From positions 310,001 to 374,000 of the forward strand of contig VZRS01015169.1 in assembly GCA_013398055.1 (NCBI GenBank): a stretch of 64,000 nt of DNA. Reading direction: 5' to 3'. Below the pieces are notes generated by a model, which searched no databases, was not told the DNA's origin, and was given only the letters and a program-made list of their open reading frames with translations. Shown piece after piece: positions 48,950 to 61,400 of the stretch. Made by a program: the position numbers and the translations under genes. The DNA is from Ifrita kowaldi. Lineage: Eukaryota > Chordata > Aves > Passeriformes > Cinclosomatidae. The number at the start of each line of letters is the position of its first letter. Position 1 is the stretch's first letter.

Positions 48950-51900
48950 CTGAAGTCTTCAGCTTTTGCAAGAATTATGAAACATGAAGCAGCCAATATC
49001 TGATTTAATTCATTTTCATTCTCTCCCTCATGTATGTTTCTGCTGTGGATTCCTTCCCAGTACTGTGTGCAAGGGCCAATGCTGAACACCATAATGCTAC
49101 CCTAAAATCCTATATTTTGAAGTTAATGGGGAAAACACGTTCCTGGATTAATTTTATACACATAAATAAAGGCAATGTTGCTGACCTTCAAAATGACACT
49201 TTCCTGTTGGCACAGCAGACTGTGAGGCTGAAAGGGATGTCAGAATTCAGCAGGAAAGTATTAGCACCAAAAGCCATCAAGTGGATATCTGGCACTGCTT
49301 GTAGGAGCACAGGACTGAGGGACCCCTTGAGCTGAAGACAAAGGTTGCTCTGATGGGCAATGGTGCCACATAATCTCATTCAAAGGTTTGAAATTGTTCT
49401 CTCTCTTCCTTTGTTAGTTGTGTATTTGGTAACGAACTTAGGTGGAGGAAAGAAGAGTGCAGAAGCCAGAGCCCCACACGGGATCACTGTGTATCAATAG
49501 CAGGACTGTGCAGCTCTCTCCTGTGCCTGTCTATAGGATAAACCAGTTAGTTGTCCCTTGACGTATTCAAGGAGCCTGCTATTTATAGCACAGTAGTCCC
49601 CCCATCCCCTCTTCACATAATCTCTTCATCCCCTGAGGAAGTCTGACATATTTAATCCAAATACATGCTTTTCCATACAGGGGAGTGTTCAAATGCTGCT
49701 CGGATGTATATGGTCTGCTGGTGTTTCAAGTGTGTGAGTTAATAATTTTCCTGCATCTCCTGTCATTCATTCTCCTTTTACACAGGTCCCACCCACTGTG
49801 GTTGCTGCTGCCCCTCCATGGTGAACTGTCCTGTCTCCTTGTACCAGGAGCCCAGCAGTAATCAGAAAATCAGCTTTAAACAGTGGCAGCTCTTAAAAAC
49901 AAGTGTCAGGTTGGGAGAGACCTGCTCAGCCCGGTGTATTTTAATAACTCTCTCTCCTACCCATGGCACCTGCTATTGAATTTCAACCAGTTTAATGGGA
50001 AGGTAAACCACAGGCAGAATGAGCAGGGACCCGAGAAACAAATCTCTTTAATACATAAAATAAAGCTTTTGATATTGTGATGCCAAATGGATTATCCAGG
50101 AGAATGTGCTGAAAGGAAACAAGCATCTCCCCATTCAATATTTATATATCCCTAGATAACAGCCTTCATTGAGGTGCATTTGTCAGAGTTACAGTACTGA
50201 GCATCCTTTTATGGTTAGTTTCTCAATTTTATGCCTAACAATAAATGGCAGCAATGCTTTCTATTAGAAATAGAACAACAGCTGGATTTGGCATGAAGCT
50301 CAAAACCTGATTCCAAAAATGGCAGCAATTTATGAAGCTCTGACAAAAATACATAAATGCAATAAGAAAATATTGATTCTTCTGACTTCCGCTCCACAGA
50401 TTTGACATGTGCACTTATGGCCCAATATAAATGAATAATAACAACAGTAAGAATGATTCATTTCCTTAAGTCCTTTCAGACTTCACCTTTGAAACTCTGC
50501 ATGGCGTTTTCTTACCTCCATTACTGTTCAGATTCCCTCACATTAATTTTTCTTTTAATACTGTGGGTTATGTTGCAACATCTCCAGAGGTTGCAGCAGA
50601 TTAAGGCTTCGTTGTAAAAAAATAGGGCCTATTTGTTCTGTTGCCAACAGACACAATCCCAAACTGAAGAGTTAATGACCTCATAACAGGTGAGACAGAA
50701 GTAGTCAAACATATACAGCATGAGAACATCTCCTATTGTCTGCTGTATTCTGCTTTAATCCCTCATTTCTCTCTTTTATTCATCATTCCACGGATGGATG
50801 GGATGTCTTCCCACTGTCTTTGTACAAGATCTGTATCAGCTTGGTTCAGACCTTACCTTAAAGCAGAGCTCTTTGGGAAGCTCCTCGTTGCCAGCTCGGC
50901 AGAGGGAGATTTCACCCTGACAGAAGCGTCGTCGCTGGGGTTTTAAATTTGGACCGGCCCTGAGCATCCACCCAGGCACAGCTCAGGAGGGCTGGCATCA
51001 ATCTCGGCATCACAACTTCACCTGGACAAGAACCTGTTTGCTCCACAAATAAGATGTGAGATAATATTGACCAGAGCTGCCGATAAGAATCTTTGCTTCC
51101 TGTACCTACAGTTTGCTTCGACTTAAAATTTTGGAGTTACAGGAATTTGCATTATTTTTCCAGTGAGGTTTAGAGCACTTCACCCTGAGTGAGAACTTCT
51201 GATCACTTAAAGAAAGAAGAGTTTCCTCAGTTCTCCAGATCAAAGGAGGAAGCTCAGTGAAGTGAGTGTATGCACAGAAGCCAAATCCAGGAGATACAGT
51301 TTAAAGTCCTTGTCTTCTTATTTATGTTTTTTTGGGGTTTTTTTATCCTCATAATTCTTGGACTCTTTGATGTTTTTCTAAGGGCATGCTGTTACAGCAT
51401 GAGAGTTCAGATTCATGGTCTGGAAATCAAAAGAACTTTGGAAAAACTGGGATTTGCCATGACTTGTGTTGAGTTGGAGACTGCACAACAACAAGGCACA
51501 TTGGATGTTCTTGATCAGTGCTGAAACTGGGGAAGTCCATAGACATTCCCAGGAGAATTAATTAAAAGAGGCCAAGAAGCCCTTTTTCAACCACAGTTAA
51601 AGAGTTTAGAATAAAGTCTTGTCTTTTTTAACTAGAAATTATACGCTTAAAACTTGCATTTTATTAAAAAGTCTTTCAAATACTGGAAAATTGGCATAAA
51701 AAACCGAGTAAATTAAATGCCTAAGAGGAGAAAAGATTTTTAGGGGTTTTTTTTAAACTACCAAAATCCAATATGCTGAACATAAATATTGCCACCAGGC
51801 TCAGGATTTCTGCCTTATTTTAATGTGTGATTCCATTAATTATCTTTTATACACCTCTGGGGGGAAATTGCTCAGAAAAAGCCTTTGATGGAATGACATT

Positions 51901-53999
51901 ATGTCCCTACTTTTTAAATAAATGTTGAACAAAAGTTTCTGATATGCTTTAGAGATCGCTGAGTCACTCTCCAAAATCAAAGTACTTTCTTAATACTTGA
52001 AGATATTAAAAAAAGGGCGATTTTTTGATGGCAAGCATGACAAAAGTACTTCCAGATTTCTCTATATGCATGTAGAGAAGTGAACTGAGGGGAAAAAAAT
52101 CTTGGTTACTTTCTTTGTTTGTGAATTACCTTGACCTACTGGAGAATGTCACCGCTGAGCCAGAGGTGACAACTGCACCACATCGTGTCCTCTTTGCTGA
52201 TGTCAGTGTTTTCTCACTGCTCCCTGTTCCCAGGAAAGGGAGGGGAAAACAAGAGCCCAGCTTTGCATGAAACTGCTGGGAATCTTTGGGTTCACCCGAA
52301 GTTGTCCTCATCCATTTCAGAGCCAGTCCATCGATCTCATGCAGTGCCTGGGTATTGCTTGGAAAGTGCTTTGAGCTCCTCCAACTGAAACTGCTTCTGG
52401 AGTGCATGAAAGTATTGCATTGACTTTTGAGGGCAGATGACTGTGAAAATCTATGTTTTAAACTATGATTTTAGAAGGGGAGAGAGAGAGAACAACAAGC
52501 ACCCGACAGCTAAGTTAATCATACAGCTCGCAGCAATAGGGGGGGTTTTTAATGCATCAGGTCTTTGTGGATATTTCTGATGGCTCAGTCTACTCATTGG
52601 TATTCTGGAGGGGCTGTACACAAATTCAACTCATATTTCTTCCATTAACACGTTTTTCCAGCAACTTCTTTGCATGTCTGACGTATTATGAATATATTGC
52701 GGAATCAAAAATGTATCAGGAGTGAGACATACACTTCTGACACTTGCCATACAAACCAAAGATATTTTACTCTCATAGGAATCCCAGCATCCTTTTGAGA
52801 AATGTCACTCATAAGAACAGAGAACCTTCTACCTCCCCTACCAAGCCTTTTAAATACCAAATATAGCACTTAAACATGTAATTAATTTCCTCTCAGTGCC
52901 AATAGCTCATAAAATGCTTCTTTTGATTAGAAAAATGTATTATTTTGCTATAGTAATGAGGTTTGCAGTGCTGCAAATATGAACACAATAAAATCTTATT
53001 TCCATTCAGTTCCATTTCCATATCACCATTTTCTACAGAGCTGAATCCCAGGAAGACTATGGAGCTTTCCTCCATCAATTTTTATGGGGAAATAAAGGTT
53101 TTAAAGCAAATTTGCTCTGTGCTTTTCATGGAAGCAAAAGGACTTTTTCTTAAAACTTAGGGAATTTCCTACTGAAAATCCTATATGTTATCAACACCCC
53201 CTCACAGATTAGGGAGCTGCAGGGATGGAAGCTGAAGTTAAATATCATTGCCTGGGTAAAATCTCTTTATAGAAATGCTGAATATACTGGCTTTATAATG
53301 CAGTAGCATCTTCATAAATCCAAGGTATTTTTAAGATAGGCTTCCTTTGCTACAAGATCTGGTTTAGATCTTGCTATCTAGTGATTATTAAAATCCACAA
53401 TTTCTTCCATCACCGGAAAAGAAATGCCTTTGGTTTGCTCAGGGAAAAATTTTTGTCAGTGTTTCAGGCTCGGTTTGAGTAAAATTTCATTTGTGATGGG
53501 GTCCTTCCTCCCTGGAGAAGGCTGTGCACAGAATGTTTCAAAGGCAAGCTGGATGGAGGAGGCTGGACCTGTATCAGCCGGAGAGATGGCTTAGTTCAGT
53601 AGTTCAGCTTAAACTGAAGGCTTGGGCTTCCACTTACACCAGGCTTACCACGTTCAGGGGATCAATAATCCCCAGAGAGCTGTACCTGTGCCAGTGCATC
53701 ATTTCCCCATCTGCATATTTGGGCTGGAGCCCCTCCTCTGAGTGGTAAAAGCTTGGAGCTGATAAAAGTCTCCATGGGCCCCTGCAGCAATGAGGGCTAA
53801 GATAACATTCTTTAATGTGGTCTGCTGAAATGGATGTTGTATATTTTTACAACAGCTAATGCTGGATATTAAGAGAGGAGATAAGAAACTGAGTGTTCCT
53901 TACCTCCACAGGGCCCCAAACCACCAGCAGCACAGTCACTTCCAAGGCTCACACTGCCTCTGGGCCATCATGCCTAATAGTGCAGGATGGATGTGTTTG
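48950..53999. other. single-copy noncoding stretch
   Basis: Mostly AT-rich and stop-dense, particularly 50100-52100. A short (GA)n run near 52480-52491. No gene, repeat family or RNA recognised. Confidence 0.45.
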
Positions 54000-54105
54000 C
54001 CATGGATTTGTCCAGCTTCTTTTCAAACCCAGTTTAACTTTGGATTCCCTGATAACTTGTTGCAACTGCCACAGCTTCACTGGTGTTTGAAAAGACTTGT
54101 TTCCA
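54000..54105 (-). mobile_element. possible second CR1-like relic, minus strand
   Basis: Read on the minus strand, the conceptual peptide contains NKSFQTPVKLWQLQQVIRES and LGLKRSW, weakly like the CR1 C-terminal block (KFFTE..IKHWN.LP..V...S.K). Spacing and order fit, but individual matches are poor. Confidence 0.22.
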
Positions 54106-54151
54106 CTGCTCATTTGAGACATTCTGCTCATTCGAGATATTCTGCTCATTC
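54106..54151 (+). repeat. 18-bp minisatellite, 2.5 copies
   Basis: CTGCTCATTTGAGACATT (54106-54123), CTGCTCATTCGAGATATT (54124-54141) and a partial CTGCTCATTC (54142-54151). The unit is a multiple of three, so a minus-strand frame shows a repeating NEQN motif; there is no sign it is translated. Confidence 0.9.
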
Positions 54152-54344
54152 ACTTTGAAGGTGACCCCTGAACACTGTGCAATAAATAACGAGGGATACA
54201 TGAGTGAAGGCCAAAGGAGAGTCCAGCCAGGGACCATGAGTTTTCCATGGAAGAGGACAAGGGTAGAACACTGAGAGTGTTGTAAGCCACCCCTGAGTAG
54301 ACTCAGATCCAGAAATCTGCAGCTTAAAGGCTTCCTGACTCTGC

Positions 54345-54545
54345 CTCAGTGTTTTTGTATGATACGGTTTTTAAGGAATTTTTCTTCCACCAACTTGTCT
54401 AATTTCTCTTTGAACCCTTGAAAATTTTCAAGATCATCCCATGGCAAGGAGTCTGATAATTTAAATCTATGCTGTGTGAAAAACAGCTTAGTCCCTCCAG
54501 TGCACCTTTGCTGCTTCTCACTCTTACAGCAGTGGTTTTTCATGT
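54345..54545 (-). mobile_element. ancient CR1-like LINE remnant, minus strand
   Basis: The minus-strand conceptual peptide carries KLFFTQHRFKLSDSLPWDDL and ENFQGFKEKLDKLVEEKFLK. This aligns with the CR1 ORF2 C-terminal pattern KFFTE..I.HWNSLP.EVV...S...FK..LD.LL. The match is clearly older and more diverged than the other CR1 copies. The 65-codon open frame at 54346-54543 reflects this ancestry and not a functional gene. Confidence 0.55.
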
Positions 54546-55689
54546 GTCCTTCAGCTTGCTTTCACAAGCCTGGCACCTGCAGGTCTCTTTCGGTGCCATT
54601 CTTGCCACCCAAAGAGAAAATAGCTGTGCCTCCTGCACCTTCTGCTTTCCACTGAGACACTACAGCTTTGCTCGGCCCCCTGACCCCCCAGACACCTCTG
54701 TTCCAGCTAAGAACACTCAGTTATTCTGTACCCTAAACACACCTAAAGAGCTCTGACACATCTGTGGTGCACGACTTCTCTCTACAAAAGTCATGCCTAT
54801 TCCCTTTATATATCTATATTTGTGTCCACTTATTATTTTATATTATAGCTTTAAATGATTTTCCTGGTGTGGAAGTCAAATACACTCACCAGATACACTA
54901 GCAAACAAACATATTTGCACTGGTATAGCAAATAGCTACTTCAGTCCAAGTAATAGTTCTCTGGACTCCCTAGAGTCCTTTTTAATGTAGAACTGATTTT
55001 TAACAGAATTTCCCTGCTAGTGCAATTGATTCCAGTGATAGGCAGTGTACACCGCTGCGGGTAGTTCAGCAATTTGCTATTTGGAATTCCTTTAAACTGA
55101 AAACTTCCTTTGGCTCTCTTCCATCTCTACACCCTTCAGAAGGACTGTAAAATGAGGAATTTGGGGCTCACTGAAGGGTATCAGCTTGTGCAAATCACAG
55201 GGTTCTCTCTGGTCCTGGACAGACTCAGTGGTGGTGGCAGAGCTCGTGTGTTCTCCAAAAGGAGCCCAACCAATGCACACCAAACCCAGCATGAAAACCA
55301 ATGCAAATCCTGCATGGGGGCTGCTTCTGGGGAGGTCCAGTTCCAAATCTCACCAAGGCTTTGAAACTTCAAACTACATGTTTTTGGAAAAGAGTTTCAA
55401 CTTACCAAAGCAAAGCTCTGATCCTTGCTGGGGTCTCTCCATGCTACTTTGGTACACTTTACAATCTTGAAAATGCCCCTGTGTCCTTTGGGAGCAATGC
55501 ATGTGCCCAGTTTGGATTATGTTCATGTAAACTGAAATAGGAATATCTCAATTTCCAGGGGCCCACAAAGGGCTACTGGATCCCCATCTGTGTGGCTGGA
55601 AGCTTAGGGGGTTTCTAAGCTGTTTGTAGAAACATTCCCAGAACTCCTGCCTTTTTTCAACAAGCCATTGCATAACATCTCCTTTATCT
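54546..55689. other. single-copy noncoding stretch
   Basis: Overlapping frames in 55092-55540 on both strands; nothing recognised. Confidence 0.4.
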
Positions 55690-56150
55690 CACCCAGAGCA
55701 GTGTGGGTCCACAGGGTGTCCGTGTCTCCCACGTCCTCCCTGTCTGGAAGCTGGTCCTGGTGTGTGGCCGCTCCTTTGCTGGCTGGGAAAGGCGATGGTC
55801 ACCGCCTGGAGAAATGGCTTTGGAAAGGAAGCTGGAGAGACACCAGGGCACAGCCCTGTCTCCCTGGCCAGCAGCACAGCCTGGTCAGCAGCACTGGGAG
55901 GAGGCAGAAGCCCAGCTCCCTTCTCAGCTTTGTTCTTCACCAGGGCCTGTGTCCCTGCAGCTGTGGCCATCTGGGTGGCCCTGGGCTCCCTGTGCTCTGG
56001 AGGGAGAGGTGGGCTCAGCCCATGGGCCAGGATGAGTCCTCATGGGTGGCAGATGTCAGGAGTCTCCTATTCCTCTCTTTTGACCAGGCAGGAGGCCTGG
56101 GACAGCAGATCAGCTTTCAGACTCTGGAAACCCAAACAGGAACCTGAATA
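55690..56150. other. GC-rich, stop-poor patch
   Basis: Three plus frames and one minus frame are open together for 90-160 codons (55668-56147, 55703-56035, 55762-56151, 55689-55970). Simultaneous openness in several frames reflects base composition (GGC/CTGG-rich) and not coding selection. No CpG island character of note and no recognised domain. Confidence 0.4.
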
Positions 56151-57000
56151 GAGGCAGGCTTTTTTTCACATCTTTTTCCTCCCTACAGATGGGGATGTTT
56201 ATAGACAGACTAAACAGAGCTGCAGTTTCCTCAGGGCGCATCCTGGGAAGAGGGACATGCGTGCCACCAGGCATCATTAAACCCTTCACACAGGGAGCTG
56301 TCCTAGGGACACATGGGATACAGCTCTGAAGGGCTGTATTTGGCCCCTTTAGCCACTGCATTAAACCCCATTTGCTACCTTTGCAATCACCCGTGGCTGC
56401 AGCCAGCAAGGCAGGGTTCCATGAGCCTCACTCATCACTCTGCATGGAAATGATAGTAAATCACGTAAGAAATAATTAGATCTGTACATGTGAAAAAGAT
56501 CAGATTGGCTTATACCACCAACCCTGCCCTCTCCTAATTTAAAGTGCCCAATTTCTTCCAAATTAATGTTCCAAATCTGTGTTTGATATGCAGTGTGTGG
56601 GAGCCAGATACTTACACACCCATTCTCGTGTCTCACCACCTCAAGAAAACACAGTCTCTATGTATATCAGATACTTGGACACTGTCTGGGGTCACGAAGA
56701 TGCCACGCACTGACCCCTCCCTCTCCTCTGGAGAAATGCCCTAATCAGGGGACGAGTCCTGACAATCACCCAAGGACAAAGCAGCTCTGCTGTCTCCTTC
56801 AGACCTGACACCACACCAGTACCCTCTTAAGAGCGAGACATTTGCAGATGACAAATAGGTGAGGGAAAAAGGGAGTGTAATGAAGGGAGGAGGTGTGGGG
56901 GGGAAAAAAGCAAGCAGCAGTGCTCATTAGAGACACAGGGAAATGATGCCTTTCATACCTGCCTCGCTCCCTTTTGCTCCCTCCATTCTTCAGACAAATG
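56151..57000. other. single-copy noncoding stretch
   Basis: Nothing recognised beyond short frames. Confidence 0.4.
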
Positions 57001-57180
57001 AGATACCCACGGTGCACGCAGCGCGCCGGCGTGCTTCCTCAATTATTAATGGGAGATGCTTTGTTTTATTTAATGCCATGGTTTTGATTAGTTTATTCTC
57101 CAGGGATACACTTTTTCTTCTCCTCTCCCCTGTCTCCCTGTTTCCTCCTCCTTTCTTTGATCTACCTCCAACCCGTTTTT
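57001..57180. promoter_or_regulatory. candidate regulatory patch
   Basis: A small CpG-rich island word (GCACGCAGCGCGCCGGCGTG, about 57015-57034) is followed at once by an AT-rich section with ATTATTAATGGG and TTTAATGCCATGG words, then a 60-base pyrimidine tract (about 57110-57170). The sharp change of composition is unusual for this window, but function is inference. Confidence 0.15.
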
Positions 57181-59001
57181 TTTCCTCACAGGAACAATGC
57201 ACCGGCACTGCTGCTTTTGCCACCAGGCGCTTTGCTCACCCAGGCTCAGGTGAGTCAGGCAGGCACAAAGGCACTGCCAGAGCCCCTTCTTGGGACAGAG
57301 TGAGCCTTGCTAGGAAATAATGAGAACTGGCAGGTCTGATGATCCAAAGCCAAGAAACATATGCCTGGGCTGCCTCTTTCATCTCTGTAATTGGGTTTTT
57401 CTACTCCTGTCAATTAGGGCCTTTTTCCTCTTGCTGCTGCCCCGGTGAGTCTCCTTTCTCAGTGTGAGTGTCTGAATGGCTGATCACAGGGGCGGCCCTG
57501 GGGTAACTGGCACCAGGTGATGCACAGAGGTAGGTTTGTGCAGCATCACAGGATCCCACTGGAAAACCCTGCAGTTACTTTGACACAAGAGGGAGGGCTA
57601 TTTCTGCCAGAGAGAGACGACACCTCTAGGCTCAAGGAAGTGCGGGTCTTCTTTCCTCTTATCTCCAGAACAGCCTCAGTGCTACAAAGACAAGGCAATG
57701 TTTTTTTTCCTGCTTCCACTTCCAGCTGTGACGCTTATTCTCAGTGGTGCATTTACAAAGGATTACTCTTAGCTGCAGCAAAGCCCACTGCTCCTGCACT
57801 GACGGTCAGAAAGTGACTTCAAGCAGGCAGCCTCTCTTCTGGGAGAGCAGTGCCTGCAGAGGATGACTCCTTACCTCCCCTCGATTTGACCTTGCACCTT
57901 TTCTCAAGCCGTGGCCCCAGCTCTTGACCCCTGGGGCTATGAGGCTGCAGGCAGCAGGCCAGAGCCAGGGAAGTCTGCTGTAATCCAGCCTGGACAACCT
58001 GGCTCCTAATGGGAAAATGTCAAGCTCAACAGCTCAGGACTTGGTGAAAAAGGTGAGGGCTATGTTTTAAATTCTGCCAAATAATGAACAGCTCATCTTG
58101 TTGTTGAGCAGGACAAAAACTCATGGCTTTTATCTCAACACAAAGAGCAGCTCATTTCAAAGGGGAATGCAGGGCTGGAACCTCAGCTGCCAGGCTAGAG
58201 GCAGTGACTCTCTGTCAGCAGTCACCCCTGTGGCCACCAGCACAGTCACCACTCTTCACGAGCTGGAAAACACTGAGAATTTTTTCCTTGAAGTAGATTT
58301 GAAGGTAATTTTGTCCCATAAAAGAAGAAGAGGCAAAAGCTATTAACTTTGAAAATACTTTGAATTTCACTTTGCTTAAGATGACCTTTCCCTCCCCCCA
58401 TTTTTATTGTAAAGGTAAAGTGAAAAAAAAATATTATTTTTAGTCTTTCTTGGCAACTGCAAAACAAGATTCAAAAAGGGTTACTTGAACGTCAGTATAT
58501 GCAAAAATTCCAGTTATAAATGCAGCTGCAGAAAGCTGATAAAACCCTTCCTTCCTCTTGCTCTCTCCTTGTACTTTCTGATCCAGTGTTCAGAATTCTG
58601 TTGAAAGTACCTGATCTTTTGTGATTCAGGATAGATGTGAGCAGCCAGAGAGCAGCTGCTCCAGGACCATTCTGAACTGCTTTTCAAACCTGTTTGCAGA
58701 TACGGATCCAGCTGCATCCAAACCCTCTGCAGCCTTCCAATTGGAAGGATACTGATTTCTCAGAGAATCTATATAAATATAGATTACAAATATACTGCAG
58801 CCGAATTTTTCCTCACTTAACCACACACAGAGGAGTTGCAAATTAGACTTAAAAGATTGCTTTTTGTATAAAAAAAAACTCTGTATGAGTTTTACTGCCA
58901 GGCTGTGCCCAACAGGGACACATGGGGTAGAGGTGGCTGTGCACGTCTCTGCATGCCACATGCATCAGCCACATGCTCTTTATGCTTCACCACTTCTTCA
59001 C
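57181..59001. other. single-copy noncoding stretch
   Basis: Short opposing frames; nothing recognised. If the exon at 59002-59129 is real, this is the intron or downstream sequence on its 3' side. Confidence 0.4.
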
Positions 59002-59129
59002 CTGAAAAAAATACTGTGATGACCAAGTACTGTTGTATTTCATACAATACTCGTCTTTGTATGACCAAATAGGTTTATCTGAGCAGTTGTCAGCAGCAGA
59101 CGTCTGGAGGTAGTCATACATCAGCCTTG
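59002..59129 (-). CDS. candidate lone coding exon of an unidentified secreted or membrane protein
   Basis: On the minus strand a pyrimidine-rich tract (CACTTTTTATTTTTTCC) leads to AAACAG, the splice acceptor. A 128-nt segment with no stop follows, ending TTTCAG before GTGAAG, a good donor. The frame reads ARLMYDYLQTSAADNCSDKP then IWSYKDEYCMKYNSTWSSQY and FFQ. It enters with one codon base from the previous exon and leaves in phase 0. The peptide has two cysteines and two N-glycosylation sequons (NCS, NST), which would suit an extracellular domain. I could not match it to a family. The open frame runs only a little beyond both splice sites (58987-59172). No partner exon was identified in the window. 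Composition looks protein-like, but a chance frame of this length is possible. Confidence 0.3.
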
Positions 59130-60876
59130 CTGTTTGGAAAAAATAAAAAGTGGTCAGATTCAGAGAAGACAAATTATTTCACAAGCCTCAACACCAATTA
59201 AATGTGTATTTCATTTCCATATGATATATTGCAGGTGTCTGAAGGGCCTGTTGCTGGCTGTCTCCCTGCCTGTGCACGTGATTCCCTGGATCTGCTCCCT
59301 TGCAGAAGCAGCCAGGGGGATGCAGCAGAGGAGCACAGGTCCCTCCCCAAATCTGTGCTCTGAGCACACGTGCAGGGATGTGATGCTTCTCCAGCCATTC
59401 ATGGGCCCTGTGAAGAGAAAGCACAATTTGGAGGACATGGGAAAGGGGCTTCCCAGAACCAAGCACTGGAGTAATTAATGTTCCTGAAGAGTGAACTCCG
59501 AGGAGTCTGTGACTGAGAATAGAGATGCACTGATGTGTCTGCTTAATCAGGGCAGAGTAAGGAACAGATCCACAGGGTCTGTGTGGATCAAATTCCACTC
59601 GGATGCTGTGATGGAAATTACACACCAGACTCTGTTGAATATTGAGGAATTATTCTAATTTGAGACAAAGTGCCCTACCTGCAGGGGACTGACAGCTCTC
59701 CAAATCTCACGGGAGCAGGTGAAAACTAGAGAAGAAAACTGCATACCACACCTGAAGTCTTCGGATGACACACAACATTACAGTTAAGATAAAATCTATA
59801 AAGCTATCAAGGTAAATATGCTGCTGTTCTTGCTGGCCAGTCTTCCCAGCCACTAGGAACCCAAAGAGCAAGCCATAAAATCGGGTTTTAACCTGATTTT
59901 ATATCTGTCAGAGGACAGTGGTCTGAACAATAAGCTCAGCCTTAAAGCTCTAGCTGGTCTCATGCTGCCAACCCAATCTTCACAAAGTGATGATCTGCAT
60001 AATTGTTTTTTGAAGAATTGGCAACAAAACAGGCTATGTCATTTTAAAATCTAGCCCTGAATTCTCTTTAATAGTAAATGAGGGCATAATTTTAAGAACT
60101 GGGCCTTTAAATCATTTACATCTTTTAAAACAAATACAGTATTTGTACAATAGTTTGCATTTGCTGCCCCTCCCAAGCTTTCTCATTTATTTCCTCTTCT
60201 TCCGTCATCTCAATTACCACAGAAAGTGTGAGTGCCAGCGAAGACAGACACAGCTTACGACATCTCTGAATGCCCAGGAGGAAGGCAGGTCCCTGGGGGG
60301 CTGGAGCTTGAGTTCAATGTAAATTTCAGGCAAAGCAGAGGAGGGACCAGCACCTGACTCTGTCACACTCGAGAGAATTTTCTAATTGCTGACTATTAGT
60401 CCTCTATATGACTCAAAAACCTGTCTGTGCCTCTTACTAAATCTTTACCCAGGACATAATCACTGGGAATTGGAATTAGATGCTGAAATGGTGCAGTGAA
60501 ACTGGCAATAAGCACAAAGTCAGGGGAAGAAATCTGACCCTGTCCTTTACCTTGTGCATTGGTTGCCTACAGGAAGCACAGTGCCACAGCTTAAGTTTGT
60601 TTGTGCACAGCAGCCTCGGGATTTTCTGCCCCAGTTTTCAGGCACATCAGATTCTTTTCCCTCTGAGATATCTGTTATCCAGAAGAGGCATCACTGCTAC
60701 TCCAGAAATGCAAACATCAGTTTCAGAGTTAGATTCCTGCTTCCCAAGGCCGTGATGCTTTTCTAAGAAGTATCCCCAGATGCCCAGGTCACATCCCCTT
60801 CTCTTCTGGCCAGTCTCAAACAGCTCCCTTGATCTCGCTTGTCCAAGTCCTGATCCTGTTGGTACCCAAGGTGCAG
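59130..60876. other. single-copy noncoding stretch
   Basis: Four overlapping frames in 59134-59625 on both strands are judged random. 59980-60200 is AT-rich and stop-dense. Nothing else recognised. Confidence 0.45.
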
Positions 60877-60877
60877 N
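60877..60877. other. ambiguous base (n)
   Basis: A single undetermined base in an otherwise complete window, so an unresolved consensus call and not a sized gap. Confidence 0.95.
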
Positions 60878-61400
60878 ATCCTAAACAAATTCTGACCCCT
60901 AGGAACCACCTTCAGTGAGATGAGGGAGATCAAAACCACAGAACATACAGCTTTTGCAGAAATTATGGGCTTTCCTGTCTCCTTCAACTTCCACCAACTC
61001 TTGCTGAATAAGATTCAATGTTCTATAGCCATAAAAAACAGCAGAGAGGTTGATTTCCCATTGTAGCTCCTTTTTTAAGTCTTCTTTCCAGCTTGTCTGA
61101 AATCCTCTGATCTGCTTCACTACATCTTGGCAGCTCCAGCATCTCGATGGCAGGAGAAGGAGCCCACTGAGAACCAGCTGATACCTTCCTGTGTCCCTCC
61201 CAGGACCCCGCTGCCCCCGGTGAGTCCCATCTGTGGTGGGTGGATGGGGAAGCTGAGCTGGGGAAGGGCAGCAGATGTCTGAGCAAAGCCAGGAGCTGAG
61301 CCTGGCCTGGGCCAGCAGCCTGTGCCACAGTCCCACAGCCAGGCTGGGTCCCCTCCACCTCCTGTCCCTTGTGCTCCCTTGAGATTCCTCTTTCATCCCG
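60878..61400. other. GC-rich patch with overlapping minus frames
   Basis: Two different minus frames are open over the same DNA (60899-61396 and 61023-61445). No domain is recognised and no clear splice pair bounds either frame. A consensus plus-strand donor-like word CCCCGGTGAGTCC occurs near 61215, without a convincing exon before it. Confidence 0.35.

Noticed and set aside
55668..56151. Three long overlapping plus-strand frames (110-159 codons)
   Set aside because: Several frames open at once indicates low stop density in GC-rich DNA and not coding selection.
58626..58961. Possible terminal exon (DSLRNQYPSNWKAAEGLDAA...) to pair with the candidate exon at 59002-59129
   Set aside because: The preceding sequence is not a pyrimidine-rich acceptor and the reading phase does not fit the phase-0 exit of the candidate exon.
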